Positions 63,660 through 64,000 of a DNA stretch of 64,000 nucleotides are shown in pieces. The stretch is from Dendrolimus kikuchii (lineage: Eukaryota; Arthropoda; Insecta; Lepidoptera; Lasiocampidae). Location: positions 3,871,051 to 3,935,050 of the forward strand of contig CM034391.1 of NCBI GenBank assembly GCA_019925095.2, written 5' to 3'. Numbering within the stretch: the first letter of the stretch is position 1; every line of letters begins with the position of its first letter. Made by a program: the position numbers and the translations under genes. Below the pieces are notes generated by a model. The model made no database searches. It saw only the letters and a program-made list of their open reading frames with translations, and was not told the origin of the DNA.

Positions 63660-64000
63660 AACTCTGGTTCACTCTGGATATCTTGGGCTGTCTGTACTAC
63701 TACAGGAATAGAAAATATATACACAGACTACAAGAGGGTCGCCTCACTTTCACTTCACTGCGGTTTCAAAGCGAATGCTCCGAATGCAACCGAGATTTAA
63801 CGTTTGGATGATGATGATGGATACACACTAGAGCTTTCCACGCGCTTTCATTCCCGTAAATCTCAGAACTTATACTATTCCAGTCGGGTTCTACGGAAAA
63901 TATCCCATATAAAGCGTTCATCCTTGCTATCTAAAATATATTAATTATATCAAATTTTACGACAATTTATTAGTTCCAATACGAAGGCTGTGAGGAAACA
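63660..64000. other. Unassigned sequence to window end
   Basis: No supported feature. No partner exon for 53274-53412 was found here. Confidence 0.45.

Noticed and set aside
1..64000. Bacterial or phage gene system
   Set aside because: No dense coding, no ribosome-binding sites and eukaryotic retroelements throughout.

Overview
This window looks like nuclear DNA of a moth or butterfly (Lepidoptera), based on recognition of repeat families rather than a search. The signs are AT-rich sequence without operons, lepidopteran-style Helitron-like repeats (TACTAATATTATAAAGAGG and GGCAGACGTTGTTCTGC ends), RTE-clade LINE fragments with (TATG)n tails, LINE 3' ends carrying the motif GCGATAAGGCCGCC, tRNA-derived SINEs and a BEL/Pao retrotransposon. 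Almost everything identifiable is mobile-element sequence. I see no complete host gene, no true tRNA or rRNA gene and no CRISPR array.

Family names used below are descriptive. S1 is a ~310-bp SINE-like repeat that starts TATCCGTGCAGGAACGGAG and ends CTCCTGCAATAAAA; I count more than 20 full or partial copies. RTE-A is a LINE always seen as a short 5'-truncated piece with a TATG tail, most copies bounded by 8-16 bp target-site duplications (TSDs). L3 is a LINE 3' end with GCGATAAGGCCGCC, a GAACAATAAAG polyadenylation signal and a simple-repeat tail. T1, T2 and T3 are tRNA-derived SINEs. Jockey/CR1-like names LINE C-terminal coding fragments.

Layout. 1-13 kb: SINEs, Helitron-like elements, a 320-bp satellite between two inverted S1 copies, several RTE-A insertions, a solo LTR interrupted by S1, and a MITE with TA ends. 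13-20 kb: a possible LTR-element remnant, RTE and Jockey/CR1-like remnants, a TGTGACG repeat family and a 312-bp tandem duplication. 20-32 kb: more RTE-A and S1, a likely host coding exon (24010-24099), a pogo-like MITE, a TIR element whose right end is triplicated, and a Helitron with a 70-bp array. 32-41 kb: an S1-rich cluster, SINEs, a Helitron split by a solo LTR. 41-50 kb: mostly unassigned AT-rich DNA with a long foldback element and two more LTR copies. 50-64 kb: a likely first coding exon of a secreted protein (53274-53412) and, probably in its intron, an antisense 6.2-kb BEL/Pao element with identical LTRs, nested in S1, which is nested in a pogo-like MITE; then a hAT-like element containing an RTE fragment and itself inside L3.

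The only long coding regions are the two BEL/Pao frames (gag-protease-RT-RNase H, and integrase). They would make one retrotransposition machinery but are offset by one frame. The host contribution I can support is two short exons, probably from different genes, both on the + strand.
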